Of a stretch of DNA of 64,000 bases, positions 32,901 through 42,200 are shown piece after piece (within the stretch, counting starts at the first letter, position 1; each line of letters starts with the position of its first letter). Position numbers and translations under genes: made by a program. This DNA comes from Capsulimonas corticalis (lineage in GTDB: Bacteria > Armatimonadota > Armatimonadia > Armatimonadales > Capsulimonadaceae). The DNA lies in the NCBI RefSeq assembly GCF_003574315.2, contig NZ_AP025739.1, positions 2,294,001 through 2,358,000 on the forward strand, given 5' to 3'. Under the pieces are notes generated by a model that searched no databases, was not told the origin of the DNA, and saw only the letters and a list, made by a program, of their open reading frames with translations.

Positions 32901-33318
32901 TGCCGGCCTCCGGATCCGTGGCGATCGAGAAGCGGCTGATCCCGACCTTGCGCGCCTCATCAATGCTGCCGACGACCAGGCCATGAGGGACGGTCAGATC
33001 GGCGTTGATCACCACCGACGCCGTGTTCAGGTCCGCCTGCGGGCCGGCCGCCGCGAGCAGCGCCGCGCCGAGCGTCGCCATCGTCACCGGCGTTTTGTTC
33101 ACATAGATCTGCTTGCTCTTGTCGATCGTCACGGTCAGATCGTTCGCCTGCTGCTTGGTCGCGGTCGCGGCTTTGGGCAGGTTGACGGGCAGGCCGTCCA
33201 GGCGCGTGAGCGCCAGCGACGAAAGCATGAAAAAGACGAGCAGAAAGAAGATCGTATCGATCATCGGAATGATCTCGATCTTGGTGCGCTTAAGCTCGCG
33301 GCGCCGTTTGAATTCCAC
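32890..33318 (-). CDS. exbD: Biopolymer transport protein ExbD/TolR family
   Basis: 142 residues. A short cytoplasmic N-terminus (KRRRELKRTKIEIIPMID) leads into one helix carrying the proton-conducting Asp (MIDTIFFLLVFFMLSSLAL). The periplasmic domain contains LTVTIDKSKQIYVNKTPV and VVINADLTVPHGLVVGSID. It works with ExbB and TonB. It overlaps the exbB end by 29 bases and tonB by 11, so the three are translationally linked. Confidence 0.93.
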   Translation of the reverse strand: MEFKRRRELKRTKIEIIPMIDTIFFLLVFFMLSSLALTRLDGLPVNLPKAATATKQQANDLTVTIDKSKQIYVNKTPVTMATLGAALLAAAGPQADLNTASVVINADLTVPHGLVVGSIDEARKVGISRFSIATDPEAGNGS

Positions 33319-33994
33319 GGTTGTCCTCTTTCATGTTTCCATCAACGTTCAGGCTGCCGTGATCGGCGTGCTGCTGATGGCGCCGCTCGACCAGAACGTT
33401 GATCAATTTCGTCGCGGCCTGCTCGGTCTCGGCGGTGACCGTGCGCAGGCGCGCGGCGAAGTAGTTGTAGGCGACAAAGCAGACGACGGCGATCACCAAC
33501 CCCGTCGCGGTCGCGTAGAGCGCCTCGCTGACGCCGCCCAGCACCGCGTCGCTGTTGCCGTGATGCTGCTGCGCGGCGATGGCGTTGAACGCCCCGATCA
33601 TGCCCAGAATGGTGCCCAGCAGACCCATCAGCGGCGCGATCGTCGTGGCGGTGTCCAGCACCGGCAGAAATCGCTCCAATCGAATAAAGTGATCCTGCCC
33701 GGTCTCCTCCACCAAACGCTCCACTTCCCGCACCGGCTGATGGGCGTGCCGCAGCACAACGCTCAAACACGCCGCCACCGGCCCGCGCTTTGCCTCGCAG
33801 GCTTGCAGCGCCTCCGTATCCTTGCCCGCGCGGCAAAGCGCGATGGCTTTGTCGAGCAGCCCCGGCGCGGTATCCCCAAACTGACTAAACGCCGCGATCC
33901 GCTCCGCGATCACCGCCACTGCGGCGATGGAGAGCAGCAGCAGCGGGATCATGATAAACCCGCCGGCGTGAATAAAGTGCAATATCTTTTCCAT
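33290..33994 (-). CDS. exbB: MotA/TolQ/ExbB proton channel protein
   Basis: 234 residues. Three helices are visible: IMIPLLLLSIAAVAVIAERI at the N-terminus, TTIAPLMGLLGTILGMIGAF and ATATGLVIAVVCFVAYNYF, with the conserved Thr/Gly-rich MotA_ExbB signature in the second. The C-terminus is cytoplasmic and polar. It is the first gene of the exbB-exbD-tonB operon, downstream of the palindromic element at 34018-34165. Confidence 0.93.
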   Translation of the reverse strand: MEKILHFIHAGGFIMIPLLLLSIAAVAVIAERIAAFSQFGDTAPGLLDKAIALCRAGKDTEALQACEAKRGPVAACLSVVLRHAHQPVREVERLVEETGQDHFIRLERFLPVLDTATTIAPLMGLLGTILGMIGAFNAIAAQQHHGNSDAVLGGVSEALYATATGLVIAVVCFVAYNYFAARLRTVTAETEQAATKLINVLVERRHQQHADHGSLNVDGNMKEDNRGIQTAPRA

Positions 33995-34017
33995 GGTTCA
34001 TGCTTTCTTGCAAATGA

Positions 34018-34165
34018 GCAAACCCACCCCCGCGCTTCGCGCGACCCCTCCCGCCGACGGGAAGGGTGCTTCGGATCGATGTCGCAGGCGTCTCTCGTAA
34101 GAGGCAATCTTACCAACCCTTCCCGTCGGCGGGAGGGGTCGCGCGAAGCGCGGGGGTGGGTTTGC
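34018..34165. repeat. Palindromic intergenic element, family A copy 2
   Basis: The 50-bp arms 34018-34067 and 34116-34165 are perfect reverse complements (start GCAAACCCACCCCCGCGC, tip hairpin GCGCTTCGCGC, end CGGGAAGGGT). The 48-bp core, read on the minus strand, carries TAAGATTGCCTCTTACG and GCCTGCGACATCGA, closely matching the core at 25638-25686. The element lies between exbB and the TonB receptor gene. Confidence 0.9.
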
Positions 34166-34188
34166 AAGGGAGCCCAGCGCAGGTTTAT

Positions 34189-36825
34189 CTAGAACTTCCC
34201 GCCGATCGACACCAGTACCCGTCGCCCCTGCTCGAATCGCGTGCCGCTGAACCCTGAGTTGAAGTTCAGCACGTCTCGATTATCAAAGATGTTCTCGACG
34301 TCCAGCTTGAGGCCGACCGCGCCGGCGATCAGGGTGGGACTGCTGGCGAGCCGCAGGTTGACCCGGGTGTGGTCGTGCCGGTCGCCGTTGTCCAGAACCG
34401 TGCTGTTGGTCGGGACGATGGAGCCGAGCGTGCTTGACGCTTCGCCGCTGCCGTAGTAGATATCGAGACCGGCGGACGCCTGCGACGGCAGCGTGTAACT
34501 GATCCCGGCGCTGACGGTGTTGCGCTGGTCGTGATCGTTGACTTCGGGCGCCGGAGCGCCGGACTGGTCCAGGCCGCCGGCTTTCGCCATGCTGTTCGCA
34601 TATGCGAGATACCCGCCGAGGCCGACGTTATTTTTCGGCGCCAGGTCGTAGGACAGCTCGAAGCCGTGGACGCTGGCGAATTGATAGTTGAGCGTCGTAT
34701 ACGCGCCGATCTGCGTGTCAGGAATCAATATTCCCGTATCGTCCTGGTTGCGGATGTTTTTGTAGTAATACGCCATCTTGACCGTCTGGTTAGCCCCGAT
34801 CTGATGTTCGACGCTGGCGTCGTACTGGTCGAGCGTTTCGGGCTTGATCGATGTTCCGACGATGGCGCCCTGGGCCAGCGGCGGCTGCGTGAACAGGTGA
34901 TTGAAGGAAAGACGGCCGACCGTTCCCTTCGCAAGCAAGTAGGACGCATTGATGCGGGGGGAAAGTTCCGTCTTCGTCAGGCTCGTGTCTTCTTCGTCAT
35001 CGCGGCCGTTGCTCGCCTCCTGCGATTGATGGTAGCTGTCCAGACGCAGGCCGTAGTTCAGGGTGAAGCGCCGGGTGACGGTCCAGGTGTCCTGAATGTA
35101 TCCGGCGCGATAGTATCCGGACCGGTGGACGTGGAGTGTCGGCGTCTTGGCGCCCGGAGTCGCCAGGTACACCTGGTTTCCCAGCACATCCAGCACGGGA
35201 TTTCCGCTGCCGTCCACCTCACCCGCGCCTGCGGGCGCGAGGCGGCCGTCGACGCCGGCGAGCGCGTCGAGCGCCAGCTGGCTTTGCGGGTCGAACTGAT
35301 ACGATTCGTTTCCGCGCTGCTCCTGAAGCTCGAAGCCGGCTTTGTAGGTGTGCGATTTGGCCGACGCCGTCACGCTGCCCTGAAGCTCCGTCTGATCGTA
35401 AACACGGTTGAGCGTGGGGTTGAACTCGATGGAGTTGTCCGTCTGCGTCAGCGTCCCATCGGGGTTGAAGCTATTCGGGTCGATAGAGGGGCTGTTGTTG
35501 TGCAGATTTAACCCGGAATGGGAGCCGCCGATCCCGAAGAGGCCGGTCACGGTGTCGCTGAAGGTGTGCCGCAGGTTGACCATTCCGAAGTTATTGGTGT
35601 CGGTCTGGACGATATCCTGGCCCGCCGCCTGCTGCGAGGGCAGGACGAGCGTCCCGCTTCCGAGCGCGTCCGGGCTGCCGGCGTCCTGAGCGATCGTTCC
35701 GTCGGCGTTGCGTGCGCCGCCGTAGCCGAAGCCCTGGCCGATCGGGGCGTATTTGCCGGGAAGCCCCGTGCGGTTGGCGATCTGGGTCTCCGCCGGCGCG
35801 GCGTTCAAGGTCAGGCCGAAGGTGTCGCGGTCACCCGCGATATAGTCGAACTTGCCGAATAACGTCGAGCTTCGTCCGAAGTTGTGCGCCGTTTGATCGT
35901 TGGGCTGCGGCGGCTCCAGCGCGTTGCCGGTCGAGCGGGTGTTGAGATCGACGAGGTAGCGGAATCGCCTCGGCGCCGGTCCTTCGACGCCCGGCGTCAG
36001 AGTTTTTCCGCCCTGGCCGCCGAAGGTCAGTCCGCCGTCGAACGTGCCGAACTCTCCGCCTTGCAGGCTGAACGACCGCAGGGGGGCGATCGTGCCGGCG
36101 CGCAGGGTGAGGTTCAGGATCGCCGCCGTCTCGCTGCCGTACTCCGGCGCATAGCCGCCGGTGAGGATATCGGCGCTTTGCACGGTCTCCGGGCTGAGCA
36201 ACTGGCCCGCGCGCCCTTGCAGGGCGCCCGGCAGCGCGACGCCGTCGAGGTAGATCGAGGTCGAGGCGTGCTCGCCGCGCGGGTGGACGACGTTCACGGA
36301 CGATTCGACGAAGCCTGGATTGGTGATGAGCAGTTTGGGCAGGCTTTGCGGATTGCCGGCCGTCGCGGGATATTTGTTCAGGAAGTCCCGGCTGCGCTCG
36401 GTGGCGTCCGAGGTCTGGGAAGAACGAAGAAGATTGCGGGAATCCTTGATCTTGATGACTTTCTCGGTCTTTGGCTCCAGAAGAACTTCAACCTCGGTGG
36501 TGTTGTCCGCCGCGACATTGATGGTCCGATGGTCCGCCTCGAAGGCGTCGGCGCGGGTGGTCACGTCCCAGGCGTGGTTTTCCAGCGGCGGGCTGACGGC
36601 GCCGCCGGCGGCGTCCGTTTTGAGAGTGATGTCCGGGCGCACATTCGCGGTGTCGTGCAGGACGACATCGGCGCCGGCGGCCGGCTTTTCGGTATCGGCG
36701 TCCTTGACGACGATATGGAGGCGCCCAACGACGTCTCCGTACGCCGCGCCTCCGGTCAAGAGGCACAGCGCGGCGCCGATCATCCAGGCGCGGGTCGCGT
36801 GGATCGGGGTGTTCCGATCGTTCAT
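34189..36825 (-). CDS. TonB-dependent outer-membrane receptor with N-terminal regulatory-like domain
   Basis: 878 residues. A signal peptide precedes a carboxypeptidase-regulatory-like domain (about 32-120: GRLHIVVKDADTEKPAAGAD). The plug domain contains STSIYLDGVALPGALQGRAG and DILTGGYAPEYGSETAAIL, and the rest is a beta-barrel ending in EQGRRVLVSIGGKF with a terminal Phe, as for BAM substrates. Such receptors import siderophores, cobalamin or glycans; the ligand is not predictable. AAGGAGAT precedes the ATG. It lies directly upstream of exbB-exbD-tonB, which should power it. Confidence 0.92.
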   Translation of the reverse strand: MNDRNTPIHATRAWMIGAALCLLTGGAAYGDVVGRLHIVVKDADTEKPAAGADVVLHDTANVRPDITLKTDAAGGAVSPPLENHAWDVTTRADAFEADHRTINVAADNTTEVEVLLEPKTEKVIKIKDSRNLLRSSQTSDATERSRDFLNKYPATAGNPQSLPKLLITNPGFVESSVNVVHPRGEHASTSIYLDGVALPGALQGRAGQLLSPETVQSADILTGGYAPEYGSETAAILNLTLRAGTIAPLRSFSLQGGEFGTFDGGLTFGGQGGKTLTPGVEGPAPRRFRYLVDLNTRSTGNALEPPQPNDQTAHNFGRSSTLFGKFDYIAGDRDTFGLTLNAAPAETQIANRTGLPGKYAPIGQGFGYGGARNADGTIAQDAGSPDALGSGTLVLPSQQAAGQDIVQTDTNNFGMVNLRHTFSDTVTGLFGIGGSHSGLNLHNNSPSIDPNSFNPDGTLTQTDNSIEFNPTLNRVYDQTELQGSVTASAKSHTYKAGFELQEQRGNESYQFDPQSQLALDALAGVDGRLAPAGAGEVDGSGNPVLDVLGNQVYLATPGAKTPTLHVHRSGYYRAGYIQDTWTVTRRFTLNYGLRLDSYHQSQEASNGRDDEEDTSLTKTELSPRINASYLLAKGTVGRLSFNHLFTQPPLAQGAIVGTSIKPETLDQYDASVEHQIGANQTVKMAYYYKNIRNQDDTGILIPDTQIGAYTTLNYQFASVHGFELSYDLAPKNNVGLGGYLAYANSMAKAGGLDQSGAPAPEVNDHDQRNTVSAGISYTLPSQASAGLDIYYGSGEASSTLGSIVPTNSTVLDNGDRHDHTRVNLRLASSPTLIAGAVGLKLDVENIFDNRDVLNFNSGFSGTRFEQGRRVLVSIGGKF

Positions 36826-37209
36826 TGTGAGTATCTCCTTGGTCCCTTACGGCGCAATCTTGTGATTGCGATGGATGGCGAGAGCCGTCGCGGCCGACTC
36901 GGCCAGGCGCGCCAAAGGCGCTGCCTGGCGCGGACGGCCGCGCTCGGGTTGTGGGTTTGGGGTAGACGAAAGGGCGGAGACGTGTCACAATTCCGTTGGC
37001 GACGGGCGTGTTACAGCGCTTGCCAGGCGTGCGAGTATTACCAGTACTTGCGCGCCTTTTTTCGTGTCCCAGTTGTCAGGGCGCTCCTCAAATCCCGCCG
37101 AAGCGCGATCGTCGAGAGACGTCCAGTGACATTCATGAAATCGGTGTGAGGTCTGAGGAATCCGGCCGCGCGGACGCAGCATCGCCGCGTGAGAGCAGGG
37201 ATTCGTTGT
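36826..37209 (-). other. Non-coding leader region of the TonB receptor gene
   Basis: No ORF is supported across 384 bases. Two hairpins are visible: CGCAATC-TTGT-GATTGCG (36853-36870), close to the ribosome-binding site, and a larger one pairing GCCAGGC with GCCTGGC (36902-36929). A long leader before an outer-membrane receptor could hold a regulatory RNA. I looked for the cobalamin B12-box pattern and did not find it. Confidence 0.45.
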
Positions 37210-37566
37210 TTAGGAAAGGGTGGCTGGCGGCGCTCGCAGGGAGGCGTACTGAATGTGTATCTGATGGAGAAGCGGGGTGGGGTGAACGGCGAGGATGACG
37301 CAGACGATGGGCTGCATGGCGACGGTCAATCCGCCCCCATGCAGCGTATGCCAGGCGTCCATCCACTGGTGCGCGACACAGGGCGTGTCGAGCGCGTGGG
37401 CCGTCGCCCCATGGATCGTATCCTGCGCGACGGCGAAGGTGGCGTCGCCGTCGAACTTATCGGTGTGATGCAGAGTCGCGACCGCGCTCATCCAGAAGCA
37501 AACAAATGCCAGGACGAGAGCAATTCTCCGGAGGATCGGTTGTGCCGGGCGACTGAGCGATAACAT
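37210..37566 (-). CDS. Small secreted or membrane-anchored His/Cys protein
   Basis: 118 residues. An N-terminal hydrophobic segment (IALVLAFVCFWMSAVATLHH) resembles a signal peptide or anchor. The exported part contains scattered His and one Cys (HHTDK, HGATAHALDTPCVAHQWMDAWHTLHGG) and ends in a second hydrophobic stretch (IVCVILAVHPTPLL). No family recognised with confidence; similar short proteins accompany metal genes. It lies between a prepilin and the TonB receptor, all on the minus strand. Confidence 0.5.
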   Translation of the reverse strand: MLSLSRPAQPILRRIALVLAFVCFWMSAVATLHHTDKFDGDATFAVAQDTIHGATAHALDTPCVAHQWMDAWHTLHGGGLTVAMQPIVCVILAVHPTPLLHQIHIQYASLRAPPATLS

Positions 37567-37632
37567 TACTCGTCCATTCTACCCCAGGATTCTCAATTTG
37601 ACAAACGGGTATTTCTTCGGATGCTACTGAGG

Positions 37633-38424
37633 CTAAAACGCCTGATACTGCCCGAAGCAGGGCTGCTCATTCGTTGGCGCGATCGTCGCATTGTACTTCT
37701 CCCATTTCGCGTGTCCGTCGGCGAAGCCGTAGTTCGCCCCCTGCTGGTGCCGCTCGCTGGCGACGGCGAACTGGCTGTCCGGGTTCGCGACGCAGGCCGC
37801 GCCTGGCGCAGGCGTCGCCCCATGAACCTGCCCCGCGTAACCGCTCACATCGTAAATCTCTCCGAGCCAGGGATGGATGTGGACATCGCAGAACTGGCTG
37901 TTTCGCTCCACGAGGTAAATCGTGGAGGCCGGCTGCTGCACCTGCGCGAGCGTCGCGCCGAACAGAAAGTACGCGTTGATCACGTACGAGGTCAGGCCCG
38001 GCTTCGGCGCGGCGTCCGTGCACGCCGCGCCCAGCGTCAGTCCGTGTGGGTCGGAGTCGTCCGGGCATATGAAGAGCTGCTGCGTTAGACTGGCGGTGTC
38101 GGTCGAATTACCCCGGCTGACATAGGGCATGATCTTCTCGAACGGCGAACCATAGTCCGGCGATTCCAGTTGTCCATTGTCGTCGTCTACGACCGGATTG
38201 GTCGCGCCGGGGTGCTCCTGAGGATATGTCTCGTCGTAATCCTGCACGTACTGAACCAGCGAAAGGCCGATCTGTTTCTGATTGGACAGACACGAAATCG
38301 ACCGCGCCTTCTCCCGCGCCTGGGCGAATACCGGAAACAGGATCGCGGCGAGAATCGAGATGATGGCGATGACGACGAGCAGCTCGATCAGCGTGAAGCC
38401 ACGCCGATGGGGGATGGGATGCAT
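37633..38424 (-). CDS. DUF1559-type prepilin (pseudopilin)
   Basis: 263 residues from ATG 38424, with AAGGAG upstream. The prepilin signal [20 protein letters not shown] and the [19 protein letters not shown] segment identify a DUF1559 family member, and the family C-terminal motif appears as [12 protein letters not shown]. The exported domain is therefore presumably anchored and displayed. The first 37 bases overlap the end of the Cys/Met-rich gene at 38388-38969. Unlike the other two prepilins here, no AraC gene or glycosidase is adjacent. Confidence 0.92.
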   Translation of the reverse strand: MHPIPHRRGFTLIELLVVIAIISILAAILFPVFAQAREKARSISCLSNQKQIGLSLVQYVQDYDETYPQEHPGATNPVVDDDNGQLESPDYGSPFEKIMPYVSRGNSTDTASLTQQLFICPDDSDPHGLTLGAACTDAAPKPGLTSYVINAYFLFGATLAQVQQPASTIYLVERNSQFCDVHIHPWLGEIYDVSGYAGQVHGATPAPGAACVANPDSQFAVASERHQQGANYGFADGHAKWEKYNATIAPTNEQPCFGQYQAF

Positions 38425-38969
38425 GAGAAAAAACTCCTTGTGATATCGAAGATAACGACGGCGTGCGGGATGAATCCCAGCAACGCGGCCAAGCAAGGAG
38501 GCTTCTCAAAGGGGGAGACGGAACGGGTCAGAACCGCGTCGCCGCGCCGGGACGCGGGGAGCGAGGTTGAAGAAAATCGGGGCGCATACACATGCGCCGG
38601 CAGTATCATCGGCGGCCAGAATTCCTGAGATGTGATTAGGGCCGCGATATTGCTGGGCGGCGCCGACGACATGCACATGCATTTCATCACGGCGCCCCCA
38701 GGACGCCGCCCCGCCATCATCGGGCAGCACTTCATCGACATACCGCCCATTTTGCCATGGCACATCGGACAATTCGCCGGCATCGCTCCCATGGGGGGCG
38801 CGCCGCCGCCGCTGTTCGCGCGCCCGGAGCCGCTCGCGCACACCGCTCGGGCGTGCGTTTGGGCGGGACCATGCGAGAAACAAAATCCGCTGGAGGCGCT
38901 CAGAACGACCAGGCTCCAGAGGAGCCCCCAAACCAGGCAGAGCTGGCGATGCGCGCGGAAGAAGGACAT
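38388..38969 (-). CDS. Cys/Met-rich secreted protein, putative metal binding
   Basis: 193 residues. A signal peptide ([19 protein letters not shown]) precedes a Met/Cys-rich segment ([28 protein letters not shown]) that could bind copper or another soft metal. The C-terminal half is hydrophobic and lies over the start of the prepilin gene for 37 bases, so translational coupling is possible. No family recognised. A protein of similar design is encoded at 58897-59388. The assignment to metal handling is from composition only. Confidence 0.55.
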   Translation of the reverse strand: MSFFRAHRQLCLVWGLLWSLVVLSASSGFCFSHGPAQTHARAVCASGSGRANSGGGAPPMGAMPANCPMCHGKMGGMSMKCCPMMAGRRPGGAVMKCMCMSSAPPSNIAALITSQEFWPPMILPAHVYAPRFSSTSLPASRRGDAVLTRSVSPFEKPPCLAALLGFIPHAVVIFDITRSFFSCIPSPIGVASR

Positions 38970-39006
38970 GAGTTCTGAGGGTATTTTACCAGGGATTTGC
39001 GGCGTT

Positions 39007-39261
39007 AGTCCCTATTCCCCCGGCGCTAAAGCGCTTCCCCCTTTTTCCCAGCATGCGGCTTCGCCGGGGAAAAGGGGAGCCACTCATTAAGTTCCATTCA
39101 CTCGTTTCGCTGCCGTGAAGAGATCGTTTGCGAAGGCTACAGGTTCTGCACTGCTACTTGTCGAGCGAGCAAGGACGATAATTATTGGCTCCCCTTTTCC
39201 CCTGCGGAGCAGCTTGTTGGGAAAAAGGGGGAAGCGCTTTAGCGCCGGGGGAATAGGGACT
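39007..39261. repeat. Palindromic intergenic element with 75-bp arms
   Basis: The arms 39007-39081 and 39187-39261 are reverse complements except for about 20 positions in the middle. Each has an outer part starting AGTCCCTATTCCCCCGG, an internal hairpin GGCGCTAAAGCGC and an inner end AAAAGGGGAGCC. The right arm runs through the stop codon (39260-39262) of the glucan synthase gene. It fills the gap 38970-39259. Confidence 0.88.
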
Positions 39262-42200
39262 ACCCCATCACCACCCGCACCTCATGCGTCTGACCGTCGT
39301 CGCCCAGCGGAATGCGGCCGTCGATCTGGACCTGGCCGTCCACCTCCACCGTCTTCACGCCGGTGCTGACGCCGGCGGAGTTGTCGATGGTGATCGCGTA
39401 GGTGCTGCTCTTGTGCCGGTAGGTCAGCTTGAACTCTTTCCAGTCCTTCGGGATAACCGGGTTCATGGTCAGCGCGTCCGGACGCAGGTGGAAGCCGAGG
39501 ACTTCCTCCAGCCACACGCGGTACATCCAGCCGGCGGAGCCGGTGTACCAGGTCCAGCCGCCGCGGCCGGCTTTGCCGGCGAGGGAGTAGACGTCGGCGG
39601 CGACCACGTAGGGCTCGACTTTGTAGTGCTGGACGTCCTCGGGCGTTCGGGCGTGCTCCACCGGGTTCATCAGGCGCAGGATTTCCACGGCGCGGTCGCC
39701 GTCGCCAAGGCGGGCGAAGGCGAGCGGGACCCACAGGGAGCCGTGGGTGTACTGGCCGCCGTTTTCGCGGACGCCGGGGAGGTACCCCTTGATGTAGCCG
39801 GGGTCTTTGGGCGACTTGTCGAAGGGCGGCGTGAAGAGCAGCACCATCTTGTCGTCGCGTTTGACCAGATTGTCCAGCACGCTCTGCATCGCCTGCCGGG
39901 CGCGCGCGGGATCGCCGGCGCCGGAGATGACGGCCCAGGACTGCGGGAGCGAGTCGATGCGCGCTTCCTTGTCCTGCGCCGATCCGAGCGGTGAGCCGTC
40001 GTCGAAGTAGGCGCGGCGGTACCAGGCGCCGTCCCACGCGCTTTCGTCGATCGCGGCGGCGATCTTGAGGGCGGCGGCGGCGTGCTCGTCGGCTTCCGTC
40101 GCGGCGCCTTGAGCGCGCAGCATGGCGGCGAACTCGTTCAGCACCACGATCAGGAACCAGGCGAGCCAGACGCTTTCGCCCTTGCCGCCGATGCCGACGC
40201 GGTTCATGCCGTCGTTCCAGTCACCCGCGCCGATCAGCGGCAGGTCATGCGGCCCGTGCGTCAGACCCTTCTGGATCGCGCGCCGGCAATGTTCGAGAAC
40301 CGTCGCGGTCTGCGAGGAGACGCCGGGCTGGAAGAACGCCTCGTGCTCGTCCGGCCCGAGGAGTCGGCCGTCCAGGAACGGCGCGACTTCATCCAGCACG
40401 CTCGTGTCGCCGGTGATCTTGACGTAATGCGCGGCGACCAGAGGCAGCCAGAGCAGGTCGTCCGTGATCTGCGTGCGGACGCCCGCGCCGCCCGGCGGAT
40501 GCCACCAGTGCTGGACGTCGCCCTCCGGGAACTGGCGCGACGCGGAGCGCACGATCTGCGCGCGCGTCATCGCCGGATCGGAGTAGACCAGCGCCATCGC
40601 GTCCTGAAGCTGATCGCGGAAGCCGAACGCGCCGCCGCTCTGGTAGAACGCCGACCGTCCCCAGATGCGGCAGCTCAGGTCCTGGTAGACCAGCCAGCGG
40701 TTGAGCAGGAAATTGACCGCGAGGTCCGGCGTCTCCACCTGGATCGTTCCGAGGTAGTTATCCCAGAGCTGCCGTGTGGCTTGCAGCAGCGATTCCGCCT
40801 GCGCCGATGACCGGAGCCGCTGGACGAGCGTGCGGGCTTCGCCGAGGCTGTCGGTCTGGCCGACCGTAAAGATGACTTCGACCATCTGGCCGGGCTCCAG
40901 CTCAATCGCCGTCTGGAGCGCCGCGCAGGGGTCAAGACCGGCGCCGGCGCGGCCTGAGAGCGGGCCGCCGCGCATCGCGGCCGGGCTGGAAACCGAGCCG
41001 TTGCGGCCGAGGAACTCCCCGCGGTCCCCGGTGTACGAAGAAGCCGCCGGAGAGATCGCCGCGAAAGCGATCCGCGAGCCGAAGTCCGGATGGTAGTGGT
41101 TGCGCGCCGTGATCATGCGCCCTTCCGTGTCCCAGTCCGTCACCACATGCAGCTGCGTCTCCTCGCGCTCCACGCCCAGATCCCATTCCACATAGCCCGT
41201 GACCGTCAGGCGCCGCCGGTGCGAGGACCGATTGGTGAGCTTCAGACGATGGACAAGGACCGGGAGGCCGTCGTTGTCGTGCGCGGGTACGAACAGCGTC
41301 AGCTCCTGGACGATCGCGTGGCTGTTGTGCTCGAAGATCGTGTAGCCCTGGCCGTGACGTGTTCGATAAGGATCGCGCTCGCGGACCGGCGCCGCCGTGG
41401 GCGTCCAGAAGATGCCCAGGTCTTCGTCGCGAATATACAGCGCCATCGAGACCGGGTCCGAGACCGGATCGTTGGACCAGGGCGTCAGCTTGTTGCTCTG
41501 GCTGTTGCCGCCCCAGCAGTAACCGCCGCCCGATTCCGTGACGAGCGCGCCGAAGTTCGGGTTGGCCATGACGTTGGACCATGGCGCGGGCGTCACATCG
41601 TCGGGGCCGAGATAGATCGCGTATTCATGGCCGTCCTGCGTGAAGCCGCCCAGCCCGTTGAAGTACGGCAGCTCCATGAACGGCAGCGCCTCCGACGGCT
41701 CCTCCGAAGCGGGGCGTCCGGCGGGGCCGGTGGGCGCGGGCAGGGCGGGGCGGATCGGGACGCTGAGCTGCTGGCTGAGCGATCCGCGCGCCGCCACCAG
41801 CACCACGCGGGCCACCGTCAGGATCAGCGTCAGGTCTTCCTCGCCGATCGCGGCCGCCGGGCGCAGGAACACGCCGCCGGGCTGGTCGATCCCCGTGTAC
41901 TCGGTGTGTCCCTGGATCATGCGGCGCAGCTGCTCTTGCAGCGGCTGCTCGTAGCTCGACGATTCCTGATTGAGGATCACCAGATCGCACTTGAAGCCGT
42001 GGACGCGCCAGTAGGTGTGCGCCTGAAGCGCTTCGCGCACCATCTCCAGATCGTTGGTGTCCGCGATGGTCACCACCATCGTCGGCAGGTCGCCGGAAAT
42101 GCCCTGCGCCCAGAGCCGCGATTGGCCCAGGATGTTGCGGCGCAGGCGCTCGGCCGGCGGCCGCAGGGCCTTGTTGGGATAGAGCATATGGCCGGCGAGC

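Noticed and set aside
36826-37209. Cobalamin riboswitch before the TonB receptor
   Set aside because: Neither the B12-box nor the conserved core pattern was found on the minus strand.
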